64,000 nucleotides of DNA, from contig NZ_CP101323.1 of the NCBI RefSeq assembly GCF_024300825.1, positions 1,488,001 to 1,552,000 of the forward strand, written 5' to 3'. The stretch is from Natronomonas gomsonensis (lineage in GTDB: Archaea > Halobacteriota > Halobacteria > Halobacteriales > Haloarculaceae). Positions 16,866-25,193 of the stretch are shown in pieces. Numbering within the stretch: position 1 is the first letter of the stretch; each line of letters starts with the position of its first letter. Under the pieces are notes generated by a model. The model was not told where the DNA came from, searched no databases, and was given only the letters and a program-made list of their open reading frames with translations. The position numbers and the translations under genes are program-made.

Positions 16866-17675
16866 TCAGTGCGGTTCAGCGATGCCCTGCATCCAGACGA
16901 TGCCGATGTGGATGGCGATGACGAGCGTCACCACGAACGGCAACAGGAACACGTGCAGGATGTACATTCGTTGCAGCGTCGCCTCACCCAACGTGAAGCC
17001 GCCGAAGATGAGCTGTGCGACCCAGTCGCCGATGAGCGGAATCGACAGCGCCATCTCGACGCCAATCTGGCCGGCCCAGTACGACAACTGGCTCCACGGC
17101 AGCAGGTAGCCGGTGTATCCGAACACCATCGTCAGCGAGATGAGGACGATGCCGATAATCCAGTTGAGTTCACGCGGCTCCTTGTAGGCGCCCGTGAAGT
17201 ACACGCGGAGCATGTGCAGGAACACCGCGGCGGTCATCACCTGCGCCGACCAGCGGTGGAGGCTCCGCAGGAACGTCCCGAAGTTCAAATCGCCCATGAT
17301 GAACAGGACGTTCGAGTAAGCGACCGAGGCGGCCGCATCCGCAGACGGCGCGGCCGTCGAGGGGGCATAGTAGAAGCCCAACAGCGCGCCCGTGATGGCG
17401 GCCACCACGTAGGCGATAGTACTGAACGACCCTAACGCGTACAGTGGGTACCAGTACCAGAACTTGTTGTCGAGGTTGTACTGCTCGGTGTGGCTCTTCG
17501 GCATCTGGAGGTTCGTCTTGTAGTACATGTCCTCCAGCAGCTCCAGGTAGTCGACGATGCGGAGCCGTTTGTCGAGCCAGATGAGGGTGGTCAGGTAGAC
17601 CTCCTCGATGGGAGAGAGGTCCTTCGTCTCCATCCACCCTTCGTGGTCGTGTTCGTCTTTTCGTTCTAGGCTCAT
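16866..17675 (-). CDS. petB: cytochrome b (b6-type) of the menaquinol:halocyanin oxidoreductase
   Basis: 269 residues with four core helices. The heme-binding histidine pairs are His140/His154 (RSLHRWSAQVMTAAVFLHML) and His241/His256 (ILHVFLLPFVVTLVIAIHIG). The second pair is 15 apart, the b6-type spacing, rather than 14 as in mitochondrial cytochrome b. An N-terminal extension of about 75 residues precedes the first helix. The gene sits between the Rieske gene (5 bases upstream) and subunit IV, so it is one cistron of the bc operon. Electrons enter from menaquinol, the usual haloarchaeal quinone. Confidence 0.95.
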   Translation of the reverse strand: MSLERKDEHDHEGWMETKDLSPIEEVYLTTLIWLDKRLRIVDYLELLEDMYYKTNLQMPKSHTEQYNLDNKFWYWYPLYALGSFSTIAYVVAAITGALLGFYYAPSTAAPSADAAASVAYSNVLFIMGDLNFGTFLRSLHRWSAQVMTAAVFLHMLRVYFTGAYKEPRELNWIIGIVLISLTMVFGYTGYLLPWSQLSYWAGQIGVEMALSIPLIGDWVAQLIFGGFTLGEATLQRMYILHVFLLPFVVTLVIAIHIGIVWMQGIAEPH

Positions 17676-17680
17676 GGTTG

Positions 17681-18523
17681 TTAGTCAGGTCGTGGAAGTG
17701 CGACGAACGTCCCAAACTCGGGGGTGAAGGGGTCGTACGTCGACTGGTGGCACTGACAGTACACGCCGTTTTCGGCGTCGTACTGGGCTGCACTTCCGCT
17801 TTCTTTGTATCCCGGGACACAGCAGAAGTGCGTACAGACGTTCAGGTACGCGATGATGCCGTTGGTCGAGGCCGCCTCAATCCAGTTGCCAGCCTCGCTG
17901 TCCTCTTGGGCCAACTCTTCGACTCGCTTACTCCGGATGAGTACGACGGGAAGGACGTTATCCGTGCCCTCGGAGCGCCACGTTGCCTGAGCCGGCTTGC
18001 CAACGCCATCGTCGCCGAAGCCGTTGCCCCAGTCCTCGTAGCCCGCAAAATCGTCGACGTGGATTTGGTCGCCCTCGCTGAGTTCCTCCGCCTGCCACTC
18101 GTAATCAGGACTCCCCGCCGAGAGGAAGTAGTTATTCTGGTCTGCAGACGGCTGGACGCCCGGTGCGTTCTGCCGACCGCAGTACTGGTACCACGCCGAG
18201 GAGTACGTCTGTCCGCCCAGTTCCATCTGGGCGACATCGTAGGTGACACCCTCCTCGGTCACCGTCTCGACTTCCGGCCAAACGCCGCGGAGGTAACCCT
18301 CCTCGTCAGTTTCGACGGGGATGTACGGCATCCCACGGGGTGCTGGACCGCCGAGTTGCTGGATGGCGGCGAACTGCGTCGGACCACCGCCACCGCCGGC
18401 CGGTTGGGTGGCGATATCGATTGTCGCAGCGCCCCCGACGCCGACGCCGGAGAGCGCAGCACTCCCGACGACGCCTTTCACGAAGCGACGACGACCGGAT
18501 TCGCTTGGATACTTGTCACTCAT
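17681..18523 (-). CDS. petA: Rieske 2Fe-2S protein of the bc complex
   Basis: 280 residues. A twin-arginine signal/anchor (GRRRFVKGVVGSAAL) opens the protein. The Rieske cluster boxes are C230-T-H232 with C235 (CTHFCC) and C256-x-C258-H259 (CQCHQS): two Cys and two His bind the cluster, and C235/C258 can form the stabilising disulfide. Between anchor and cluster is a long insert of about 150 residues, larger than in bacterial Rieske proteins. It starts three bases after the stop of the small membrane protein upstream. Electrons pass from here to a mobile or anchored copper protein. Confidence 0.95.
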   Translation of the reverse strand: MSDKYPSESGRRRFVKGVVGSAALSGVGVGGAATIDIATQPAGGGGGPTQFAAIQQLGGPAPRGMPYIPVETDEEGYLRGVWPEVETVTEEGVTYDVAQMELGGQTYSSAWYQYCGRQNAPGVQPSADQNNYFLSAGSPDYEWQAEELSEGDQIHVDDFAGYEDWGNGFGDDGVGKPAQATWRSEGTDNVLPVVLIRSKRVEELAQEDSEAGNWIEAASTNGIIAYLNVCTHFCCVPGYKESGSAAQYDAENGVYCQCHQSTYDPFTPEFGTFVALPRPD

Positions 18524-18525
18524 TG

Positions 18526-18921
18526 TTATTTCTTGTAGTATGGGTAGATGGCACGCTTCAGTTTGTCCAGCGTGCCGTCGGTGATTTCCTCACCGTGCAT
18601 GTCCTCTTCGCGGATGTAGAGGTCCTCCCACTTGCGACGGCGCTTCTTGACGACCATCACGTCCGGAAGGAACTCCTTGCGGTACAGCAGCAGGATGAAC
18701 GCGAGGTTGATGAAGATGGCCGCGAGCAGGAGTCCAAGGAGGACGTTACCGGCTTCCGTGCCGGTGGAGGTACCGACGCCCCACCCGGCGGTGAAGCCGT
18801 AGGTGAACACGCCGACGAAGACGATTTGGATGACCGACAGCAACACGATGGTAATCGCGGCGACGGTGCTCTCCCGCGCCGGTTCGTACCGGTGTATTGC
18901 GCCGTAACTGTTGTCGGACAT
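18526..18921 (-). CDS. small membrane protein of the bc operon (DUF7318-type)
   Basis: 131 residues. Two helices are predicted (TVAAITIVLLSVIQIVFVGV and VLLGLLLAAIFINLAFILLL), with a basic cytoplasmic tail (VVKKRRRKWEDLY). It sits between the halocyanin and Rieske genes with gaps of only two bases, so it is certainly part of the transcript. No cofactor ligands are visible. It is probably a haloarchaea-specific subunit that helps dock the halocyanin or Rieske domain; this is inference. Confidence 0.8.
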   Translation of the reverse strand: MSDNSYGAIHRYEPARESTVAAITIVLLSVIQIVFVGVFTYGFTAGWGVGTSTGTEAGNVLLGLLLAAIFINLAFILLLYRKEFLPDVMVVKKRRRKWEDLYIREEDMHGEEITDGTLDKLKRAIYPYYKK

Positions 18922-18923
18922 GG

Positions 18924-19589
18924 TCAGTTACCTCCGCTCGTGTGCGGCGATTCGCCGTACTTGAGCATGAAGAACGTGAACAAAAGCGACACCGTAATCA
19001 TCAGGATGACGCTGACGCCGACCCAGTGTTCGTGGATGTCCACGCCGAAGTGCGAGGGGTCCTTCAGCGACGGCCCGCTCGTGTCGATGGTGGGCACATC
19101 GTCGCCGACGGCAATACCGCCCTTCATGCCGGACGTTTCGTGTGGGTTGCAGTAGTACGTCGTGATACCGGCGTGGTCTTCCGTGAACTCGAACTCGTAT
19201 GTCGCCGAACTGGAGTCGACGGGGTCCCCGCTGTTGAACTCTGCCGGCCCTTCGTTGGCGACGACGTTGTGGGCACCACCCTCGCCGGTCCACTCCCACG
19301 TCACCGTGGTCCCCGGCGAAATCCAAATCGCCGGCGGGTCGAACGCCAGTCCGTCCCCGCCACCGACGGAGATGGTCACTTCGTCTTGGTCACGGAGGTC
19401 CTCGGCCGACTCGTACAGATTAGCATCGTCGAGATAGGCTCCGAAGTCCGGCTCGAGGTTTCCGCCGCCGCCCGAGCCGCCTTCTCCGCCTTCCGCGGAT
19501 GACGCTGCGGCTGGCTGTGCCGCGCCCGCGGCCGCCGTCGCGGCCACCGACGCACCACCGGCAGCACGCATGAAGTCCCGCCTTTTCAT
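18924..19589 (-). CDS. membrane-anchored halocyanin, first gene of the bc-complex operon
   Basis: 221 residues. A Tat signal (KRRDFMRAAGG) is followed by a Gly/Ser/Glu-rich linker and a cupredoxin domain with copper ligands His107 (GGAHNVV), Cys147, His150 (YYCNPHETSG) and Met155. A C-terminal helix (GVSVILMITVSLLFTFFML) anchors it. Placed at the head of the operon for the bc complex, it is the natural electron acceptor in place of cytochrome c. It is a paralogue of the solitary halocyanin at 10881-11498: the two share the WISPGTT-TWEWTGEGGAHNV core. Confidence 0.94.
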   Translation of the reverse strand: MKRRDFMRAAGGASVAATAAAGAAQPAAASSAEGGEGGSGGGGNLEPDFGAYLDDANLYESAEDLRDQDEVTISVGGGDGLAFDPPAIWISPGTTVTWEWTGEGGAHNVVANEGPAEFNSGDPVDSSSATYEFEFTEDHAGITTYYCNPHETSGMKGGIAVGDDVPTIDTSGPSLKDPSHFGVDIHEHWVGVSVILMITVSLLFTFFMLKYGESPHTSGGN

Positions 19590-19615
19590 ACACCTGTTGG
19601 TCAGGACTGTTTGTG

Positions 19616-19621
19616 CTTAAA
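19616..19621 (-). promoter_or_regulatory. TATA box of the bc-complex operon
   Basis: Minus-strand GGGTTTAAGC is centred about 29 bases before the halocyanin ATG. No other strong box is seen until the end of the operon at 15412, so it probably drives seven genes. Confidence 0.55.
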
Positions 19622-19709
19622 CCCACCGATGGCGCCTTCGTGAGAGGCCCCTGTAGCGGCGTCTAAACGCCTGTCTCTGCGTTCTCCTCTCCTCGCAAAG
19701 CACACACTC

Positions 19710-20645
19710 CTATCGGTCCCCCGACTGAATCTCGCTCGGGTCGTCGGCCTCCTCGATGGCCTCTCGGTGGATTCGCTCCATCGCCGTCTCGAGTTTCCGG
19801 CCGCCGGCCTCGAAGGCCTCGTCCGGCAGAAACGACGGCCGCTCGTCGGAGCCGGCGCCGACCGCACGCAACCGGTCTCTGTACTGCTCGGAGCGCATCC
19901 GGTCGGAGAGTCGCGCGTTCGCCACCGTCAAAAAGAGGAAAAAGCCGATGGCGAGGAAGAACAGCCCGAGCGTTACGATGATGGCGCCGCCGAAGCCGAT
20001 GTCGAGCAAGCCGACGACCCCGGCCAGCCACACGAGGAGGAACAGGACTCCCGACAGCGTCGTCGCGCCCGCGACGACCTGCAACATTCGATTGCCGAAA
20101 TCGCCGCTTCCCTCCGGGACCGTATCGGGGTGCGGTAGGCCGGCGTCGTCGTCGACCTCCGGGACGTCGTACTCTTCCATCGCACACAGCGCAATCATCG
20201 GCTCGACGTCGCGGAGAATCGTCCCGGTACCCTGAATCGACCCGTCCGGGCGGACGATGACGTACCCCTCGTCGGAGTACGCGACCACCCGGTCGTCGTC
20301 GCCCTCGCCGACGCGCTCGACGACGGCGAACACCTCCCGACGCTCGACGTTCGCCCGGAGTTCGTCCTCGACGCGGTCGAGCAGTTCCGACCCCGTTATC
20401 CACGAATCGGAGTCGAAGACGGCCTCCCACTCGTCGGCGGACATCTCCGCCATCTCCGCGGGGCCGAAGTCGTCGAAGTCGTACTGTGCTTCGACCTGCT
20501 GGCGCAGTTCCTCCGTCGAGAGGGTTTCCGTCTCGCCGGCGCCCTCACCCGGCTCTGCGCCGCCGGATTCGGTTGCGTCGGTGTCCCTCGACGCCGAATC
20601 CGTGGCGTCCGCTGCCTCCTCGGTTGGGTCCCGCGAGTCGGCCAT
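19710..20645 (-). CDS. haloarchaeal membrane protein upstream of the bc operon (DUF7319-type)
   Basis: 311 residues from the ATG at 20645; the longer reading to 20720 crosses the divergent promoter. An acidic disordered N-terminus of about 45 residues and a soluble alpha/beta part (to about 165) precede two to three helices (MLQVVAGATTLSGVLFLLVWL, then IIVTLGLFFLAIGFFLFL), with a charged C-terminal tail. It lies 120 bases upstream of the halocyanin gene on the same strand. I recall it as a steady neighbour of this operon. Role unknown. Confidence 0.78.
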   Translation of the reverse strand: MADSRDPTEEAADATDSASRDTDATESGGAEPGEGAGETETLSTEELRQQVEAQYDFDDFGPAEMAEMSADEWEAVFDSDSWITGSELLDRVEDELRANVERREVFAVVERVGEGDDDRVVAYSDEGYVIVRPDGSIQGTGTILRDVEPMIALCAMEEYDVPEVDDDAGLPHPDTVPEGSGDFGNRMLQVVAGATTLSGVLFLLVWLAGVVGLLDIGFGGAIIVTLGLFFLAIGFFLFLTVANARLSDRMRSEQYRDRLRAVGAGSDERPSFLPDEAFEAGGRKLETAMERIHREAIEEADDPSEIQSGDR

Positions 20646-20732
20646 TGGCGGATGTTGGGCCGTCGAAGGCTTACGCTTTCCGACCGCGGACGACACGGCA
20701 CACTCAAACCCTCGCCGCACCTACCGCCGACA

Positions 20733-21215
20733 ATGGCCACGGACGCACAAATCGCGACCCTCGTCGTCGTCTCCGTCGCCGCCAGTTTCCCCTGTTTTCT
20801 GTACGGCGCGTGGATAATGATAGACAACGAGAAGATTACGTGGGGGATTCTCACCTATCATCTGAAGTTCATCCTCACCGGCCTGACGCTGACGACGGTG
20901 CCGCTTCTGTTCTGGATGCTCCCGCGCCTGCTCGAACAGTTCGGCGGGTTCGCCGCCGCCCACGCCTTCTTCGGCCTGCAGGCGTACGCGTTCCTCGCGT
21001 TCGGCTTCACCGGCATCGTCCGCATCTTCCGGGCGAAGTACGAACACGACCTCTACAGCGAGTACGACGAGGACGTGCTGCTCGACGAAATCGGCGGCGA
21101 CAACATGGAGTTTTGGCGCCGACGCCTCCGCATCGGCGTCTTCGGCTACGTCGGCTGTTGGCTCATCGCCTTCCTGACCGGCTTTACGCGGTACCTCGGC
21201 GCGTACGTGTTCTGA
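20733..21215 (+). CDS. four-helix haloarchaeal membrane protein (DUF7321-type)
   Basis: 160 residues from the ATG at 20733. Helices: IATLVVVSVAASFPCFLYGAW, FILTGLTLTTVPLLFWML, AFFGLQAYAFLAFGFTGIV, and a last one near FGYVGCWLIAFLTGFTRYL, with an acidic cytoplasmic loop (EYDEDVLLDEIGGD). A His and an Arg in the membrane-facing parts are not in a heme pattern. It diverges from the DUF7319-type gene across an 87-base gap. The stop is one base from the nth stop on the other strand. Function unknown. Confidence 0.76.
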   Translation: MATDAQIATLVVVSVAASFPCFLYGAWIMIDNEKITWGILTYHLKFILTGLTLTTVPLLFWMLPRLLEQFGGFAAAHAFFGLQAYAFLAFGFTGIVRIFRAKYEHDLYSEYDEDVLLDEIGGDNMEFWRRRLRIGVFGYVGCWLIAFLTGFTRYLGAYVF

Positions 21216-21216
21216 C

Positions 21217-21900
21217 TCACCACTCGCTGCCGTCCGCCAAGTCGACGGCGCTGTCACCCTTCTCCGAAGGGCAGATATCCGCCAACACGCAGTCGTCACA
21301 GTCCGGGTTCCGGGCAGTGCAGGTATCCCGTCCGTGACTGATGAGCAAGTGGGTGTACTCCTTCCAGTCGTCTTCGGGGACGATACCCATCAAATCCTCC
21401 TCGATGTTCTCCGGGGACTGTTCGTCAGTGAGGCCGAGTCGTCGCGAGATGCGCTGGACGTGGGTGTCGACGACGATGCCCTCGGTGAGGTCGTGGCCGT
21501 GCTGGAGAACGACGTTGGCCGTCTTCCGGCCGACGCCGGCGAGGTCGGTCAGCGCCGACATCGTGTCGGGGACCTCACCGCCGTGTTTCTCGACGATGTC
21601 TTCACACGCCGAGCGGATGTACTTCGCCTTGTTGTTGTAGTAGGTAATCGAGTTGATGTCCTCGGCGAGTTCCTCCTGGTCGGCCGCGGCGTAGGCCTCA
21701 GGCCCGTCGTACTTCTCGAAGAGTTCCGCGGTGACCTTGTTGACGCGTTCGTCGGTACACTGCGCAGACAGCATCACCGCGATGAGCAACTCCAGTCGGT
21801 TCGAGAAATCGAGTGAAATCTCGGGGTCGGGGTACTGCTCGTACAGTCGGTCGAGCACCTCGATTGCCTGTCCCTCGCGTGACTCCAGCGGCGTTCCCAT
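21217..21900 (-). CDS. nth: endonuclease III, DNA glycosylase/AP lyase
   Basis: 227 residues. It removes oxidised pyrimidines and cuts the abasic site in base excision repair. The helix-hairpin-helix has LAGVGRKTANVVL with catalytic Lys126, and the catalytic Asp145 follows in VVDTHVQR. A 4Fe-4S cluster is bound by Cys194, Cys201, Cys204 and Cys210 (C-x6-C-x2-C-x5-C), the classic Nth spacing. Length is normal. It lies convergent with the membrane protein gene before it. Confidence 0.96.
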   Translation of the reverse strand: MGTPLESREGQAIEVLDRLYEQYPDPEISLDFSNRLELLIAVMLSAQCTDERVNKVTAELFEKYDGPEAYAAADQEELAEDINSITYYNNKAKYIRSACEDIVEKHGGEVPDTMSALTDLAGVGRKTANVVLQHGHDLTEGIVVDTHVQRISRRLGLTDEQSPENIEEDLMGIVPEDDWKEYTHLLISHGRDTCTARNPDCDDCVLADICPSEKGDSAVDLADGSEW

Positions 21901-22010
21901 ACCCGATGGGTGGGTGGCTCCCCCTTTTCGCTATCGGGTTGACGACGTTGTGTGCCATACTGTAACATACTCCCGGTGGTTTCAATTCACTCTCCGCCCA
22001 CGGGGAGAGT

Positions 22011-22535
22011 ATGCCCGGTCCAGCCTTCCTCCGTGGCGATTCGGTCGACCTCCACACGGTCGAGGAAGACGACCTGCCGTTCCTCCATCGGCTCGTCAAC
22101 GACCCACGCGTCTGGCGGTCGCTGTTCAACGCCGACCCACAGACGATGGCCGACGAGCAGGCGTTCTACGAGAACGTCGTCACCGCCGACGGCGAGGTCC
22201 ACCTGCTCATCTGTGCCGACGGCGACCCCGTTGGCATCATTGGCCTCAACGGCATCGACCCGAGTTGGGGCATCGCCGAGGTCGGCTACTACGTCGACCC
22301 CGACGCCCACGGGCAGGGGTATGCGACCGCTGCAGTCGCGTTACTCGCCGAGTACGCCTTCGACCAGCGACGCCTAGAAAAACTGAACGCCGACGCCCTC
22401 GCGACCAACGAGGCGAGTCAGCGCGTCCTCGAGAAGAACGGCTTCGTCGAGGAGGGTCGCTTCCGGGAACACGGCTACGTCGACGGCGAGCGCGTCGACG
22501 TGATTCGGTACGGATTGTTGGCCTCGGACCGCTAG
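22011..22535 (+). CDS. GNAT-family N-acetyltransferase (RimJ/RimL type)
   Basis: 174 residues. The acetyl-CoA pyrophosphate-binding motif A is seen as YVDPDAHGQGYATAAV near residues 89-104, followed by LNADALATNEASQRVLEKNG and GFVEEGRFREHGYVDGE. These are typical of the RimJ/RimL subgroup, which acetylates protein N-termini or small amines. The target is not predictable. It overlaps the end of the convergent NUDIX-like gene by four bases. Confidence 0.87.
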   Translation: MPGPAFLRGDSVDLHTVEEDDLPFLHRLVNDPRVWRSLFNADPQTMADEQAFYENVVTADGEVHLLICADGDPVGIIGLNGIDPSWGIAEVGYYVDPDAHGQGYATAAVALLAEYAFDQRRLEKLNADALATNEASQRVLEKNGFVEEGRFREHGYVDGERVDVIRYGLLASDR

Positions 22536-23002
22536 AACGCGGCCGACGACTCCGAGACGCTCTGGCGCCACGAAGCACCCTCGACGGGCGTCGGGGTTTC
22601 GGCGTCGCCGTCGGCGCTCGCCTCGAACAGCGCCGAGAGTTGCCACACCTTTCTCCCGGAGTCGTCACACTGCAGACAGACCAACGAGACGCGGTCGAGC
22701 GCCTCGATTCGGCAGTCGACGCCGGTCTGTCGTTCGACGAGTTCGCTTGCCGCCGCCGGCAGTGACTCGCTCTCGACGACGCCGCCGGGAGTCACCCACT
22801 CGTCGTCGCCGCTGACGGCCAAAACGCCGTCGGCGCCTTCGACGCGAACCCGAACCTCTGCGATGTTACCGCGGCCCTCGATTGATTCGAACTCCTCCCT
22901 GTCGACGGACACCGTCGTCTGCTGTACGTCGAATCCTTCGTATCGCTCGTAGAGCGCATCCAGATACGCGGAGACGCCGCCGGAGATATCGGGAGAACTC
23001 AT
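22532..23002 (-). CDS. NUDIX-fold protein with a degenerate catalytic box
   Basis: 156 residues from the ATG at 23002. The NUDIX box region reads GGVVESESLPAAASELVERQ then TGV. The leading Gly, the first Glu and the closing Gly-Val are in register, but the REUxEE metal-binding core is altered and needs a one-residue insertion to align. It may bind nucleotides without hydrolysing them, or work with changed metal ligands. It lies about 50 bases upstream of the G1P dehydrogenase stop side on the same strand. Function unknown. Confidence 0.65.
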   Translation of the reverse strand: MSSPDISGGVSAYLDALYERYEGFDVQQTTVSVDREEFESIEGRGNIAEVRVRVEGADGVLAVSGDDEWVTPGGVVESESLPAAASELVERQTGVDCRIEALDRVSLVCLQCDDSGRKVWQLSALFEASADGDAETPTPVEGASWRQSVSESSAAF

Positions 23003-23050
23003 TGACGCGTCGACGTTCGGGAGCCACATAAACCCGTCCAATCCGGAATC

Positions 23051-24109
23051 TCACAGGACGCCGGTAACCGTCGCCGCCTCGATGGCGGCGTCTTCTTCGA
23101 TGCCGTCACCCAAGATGGTGTAGCGGTCCCGTATCTCGTGGGCCGTCGTCGTCGCTTCGATGAACTGCTCGGGGTCGATGCCGAGGTCCTCGGCGGTCGT
23201 CGGCGCGTCGATGCCGGCCAGGGCATCCCTGACGCGGTGCCACTCGCCGCCCTCGCCGCTGTGGAGGTACTCCGTGACGATGGAGGCGACGCCGACCTGA
23301 TGGCCGTGCAGCGCCGCGCCGGGGGCGATGCGGTCCAACTGATGGGAAATGAGGTGTTCGGCACCCGAAGCGGGCCGCGAGGAGCCCGCAATCGACATCG
23401 CCACACCCGAAGACACCAGCGCCTTCACGACCACCCATGCCGATTCCTCTAAGCCGCGTTTGATGGACTCCGACTGTTCGACGAGCATCTCGGCGGTCAT
23501 CTGTGAGAGCGCGCCGGCGTACTCGCTGTACTCGACGTTCTTCAGCCGGTGGGCCAACTGCCAGTCTTTCACCGCCGTGTAGTTGGAGATGATGTCGGCA
23601 CAGCCGGCGGTCGTCAGCCGCCACGGCGCCTCCGCGATGAGTTCCGTGTCGGCGATGACCGCAAGCGGCGGGTCGGCGGCGACGGAGTGGCGACTGTCGC
23701 CGTCGGGCACCGACCCCCGACCGGAGACGATGCCGTCGTGGCTGGCCGCCGTCGGCACCGAGACGAACCCACACCCGCGCTCGTCGGCCGCCATCTTCGC
23801 GATGTCGATGGGCTTGCCACCCCCCAACCCGATGAGGAAACCGGCATCGACCGCTTCGGCTGTCTCCAGAACATCCTCGACGGCGGAGAAGGTGGCTTCC
23901 TCGACGATGGCGGTCGCGGGGTCGAAGCCGGCGGCCTCGAAGGCCTCAATGAGGCGGTCTGCGGCCAACTCCTCCGGCGTCGGCGAAGTGACGATGAGCG
24001 GCCGCCCGGTGAGATACAACTCGTCGATGACCTCGACGGCGCTGTCGAGGACGCCGTGACCGACGACGACGCTTCGCGGCAGGCGAATCCACGACGACTT
24101 CTCGAACAT
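23051..24109 (-). CDS. egsA: sn-glycerol-1-phosphate dehydrogenase
   Basis: 352 residues from the ATG at 24109. It reduces dihydroxyacetone phosphate to sn-glycerol-1-phosphate, setting the archaeal stereochemistry of membrane lipids. The NAD(P)-binding loop GLGGGKPIDIAK lies near residues 94-105. Metal ligands are Asp172 (TAGCADIIS), His252 (GAEHLISHQ) and His268 (ALHGHQVG), as in the iron/zinc alcohol-dehydrogenase superfamily. The longer open frame to 24496 lies inside the neighbouring gene and is not used. A GTAAAAACC promoter box is present. Confidence 0.95.
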   Translation of the reverse strand: MFEKSSWIRLPRSVVVGHGVLDSAVEVIDELYLTGRPLIVTSPTPEELAADRLIEAFEAAGFDPATAIVEEATFSAVEDVLETAEAVDAGFLIGLGGGKPIDIAKMAADERGCGFVSVPTAASHDGIVSGRGSVPDGDSRHSVAADPPLAVIADTELIAEAPWRLTTAGCADIISNYTAVKDWQLAHRLKNVEYSEYAGALSQMTAEMLVEQSESIKRGLEESAWVVVKALVSSGVAMSIAGSSRPASGAEHLISHQLDRIAPGAALHGHQVGVASIVTEYLHSGEGGEWHRVRDALAGIDAPTTAEDLGIDPEQFIEATTTAHEIRDRYTILGDGIEEDAAIEAATVTGVL

Positions 24110-24130
24110 AGCGGACGTGTGCGAGGACGG

Positions 24131-24138
24131 GTAAAAAC
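24131..24138 (-). promoter_or_regulatory. TATA box of egsA
   Basis: Minus-strand GGTTTTTAC is centred about 26 bases before the ATG at 24109. This fits a leaderless mRNA and confirms the short start. Confidence 0.55.
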
Positions 24139-24146
24139 CGTTCCCC

Positions 24147-25142
24147 CTACTGGACCGTCTCCAGTACGTCGAGTAGGCGCGCTTCCGTCTCGCGGTCCGG
24201 GCCGTTGTCCTGCCCCGTCCGGTCGGAGTTGCGGTAGTCCTCGACCGTCTCCGCCAACGCCGTCTCGTGGGGCGTCGACTCCCAGCCCAGCGCCCGGAGT
24301 TTGCTCGTCTCCAACAGATGCGGGTAGCCGCGATAGATGGGGAAATCGCCCAGCGACAGTCCGACCGCGCCGAGTTCCCGCTCGCTTGCGTGAACCGTCT
24401 CGACATCGGTGTCGCAGGCGTCGGCGAGGGACTCGACCCACTCGCCGAGGACGGGCGCGTGGCCGTCGCCGACGTTGTACGCCTCGCCGGCCGCACCCTC
24501 CTCGGCGACGGTTCGAAGCGCCGAGGCCACGTCCTTCACGTAGACGAGGTGCCGGAGATTCGTCCCGTCGCCGGGGACGACGATGCGGTCGTGGCTCTCG
24601 ACGCGGTCTATCCAGTAGTTGAACCGTTCGGTGTAGTCGTAGGGGCCGTAGACGACCGGTGGCCGGACGCTCATCGCGTTCACACCACGGTCGGCGGCGG
24701 CGAAGACGGCACGGTCGCCTTCTGCCTTCCGGGGGCCATAGGAGTCCATCGAGTCGTCGACTGCCTGCTCGGTCGAACAGTCACACAGTGCCGTTTCCCC
24801 CTCGCGTTTCGGAACCCGCTCGTCGCCGTAGGCCGCCCCCGAGGAGATGTAGACGTAGGCGTCGACATCGCTGAAGATATCGGTCGCCGTGTGGACATCG
24901 CGTGGGTAGTAGGCGACACAGTCGACGACCATGTCGGGGTCGATATCGAGTCCCGCCCGGCGGAGTTCGGCCTCGTTGGTCCGGTCGCCGGAGACGTGGG
25001 AAACCCGGTCGTCGGCGGCGAAGGGATCGTCGTGGTTGCCGCGGTTGAACATCGTCACGTCGTAGCCGGCATCGAGGAACTCCTCGACGGTGTGTCGGCC
25101 GATGAATCGCGTGCCGCCGATGACGAGTGCGTGGTCTGTCAT
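24147..25142 (-). CDS. NAD-dependent epimerase/dehydratase-like SDR protein
   Basis: 331 residues. The extended SDR Rossmann motif is VIGGTRFIG at residues 7-15, with VYISSGAAYG and the catalytic pair in SYGPRKAEGD (YxxxK). Substrate-region motifs (RPPVVYGPYDYTERFNYW, then NLRHLVYVKDVASAL) match the subgroup related to CSP41/UDP-sugar epimerases. It may act on a nucleotide sugar or have a non-sugar role; the substrate cannot be read. It ends 37 bases upstream of the egsA ATG, so the egsA promoter lies in the gap. Confidence 0.85.
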   Translation of the reverse strand: MTDHALVIGGTRFIGRHTVEEFLDAGYDVTMFNRGNHDDPFAADDRVSHVSGDRTNEAELRRAGLDIDPDMVVDCVAYYPRDVHTATDIFSDVDAYVYISSGAAYGDERVPKREGETALCDCSTEQAVDDSMDSYGPRKAEGDRAVFAAADRGVNAMSVRPPVVYGPYDYTERFNYWIDRVESHDRIVVPGDGTNLRHLVYVKDVASALRTVAEEGAAGEAYNVGDGHAPVLGEWVESLADACDTDVETVHASERELGAVGLSLGDFPIYRGYPHLLETSKLRALGWESTPHETALAETVEDYRNSDRTGQDNGPDRETEARLLDVLETVQ

Positions 25143-25193
25143 ACCGGTGGCTGGTCCCGCGCGGCGAAAAAGGGTGTGGACGGCGAGCGAAGC

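Noticed and set aside
22532-24496. Extension of the G1P dehydrogenase upstream to 24496
   Set aside because: It would overlap the SDR gene by over 300 bases and ignores the TATA box placed for the ATG at 24109.
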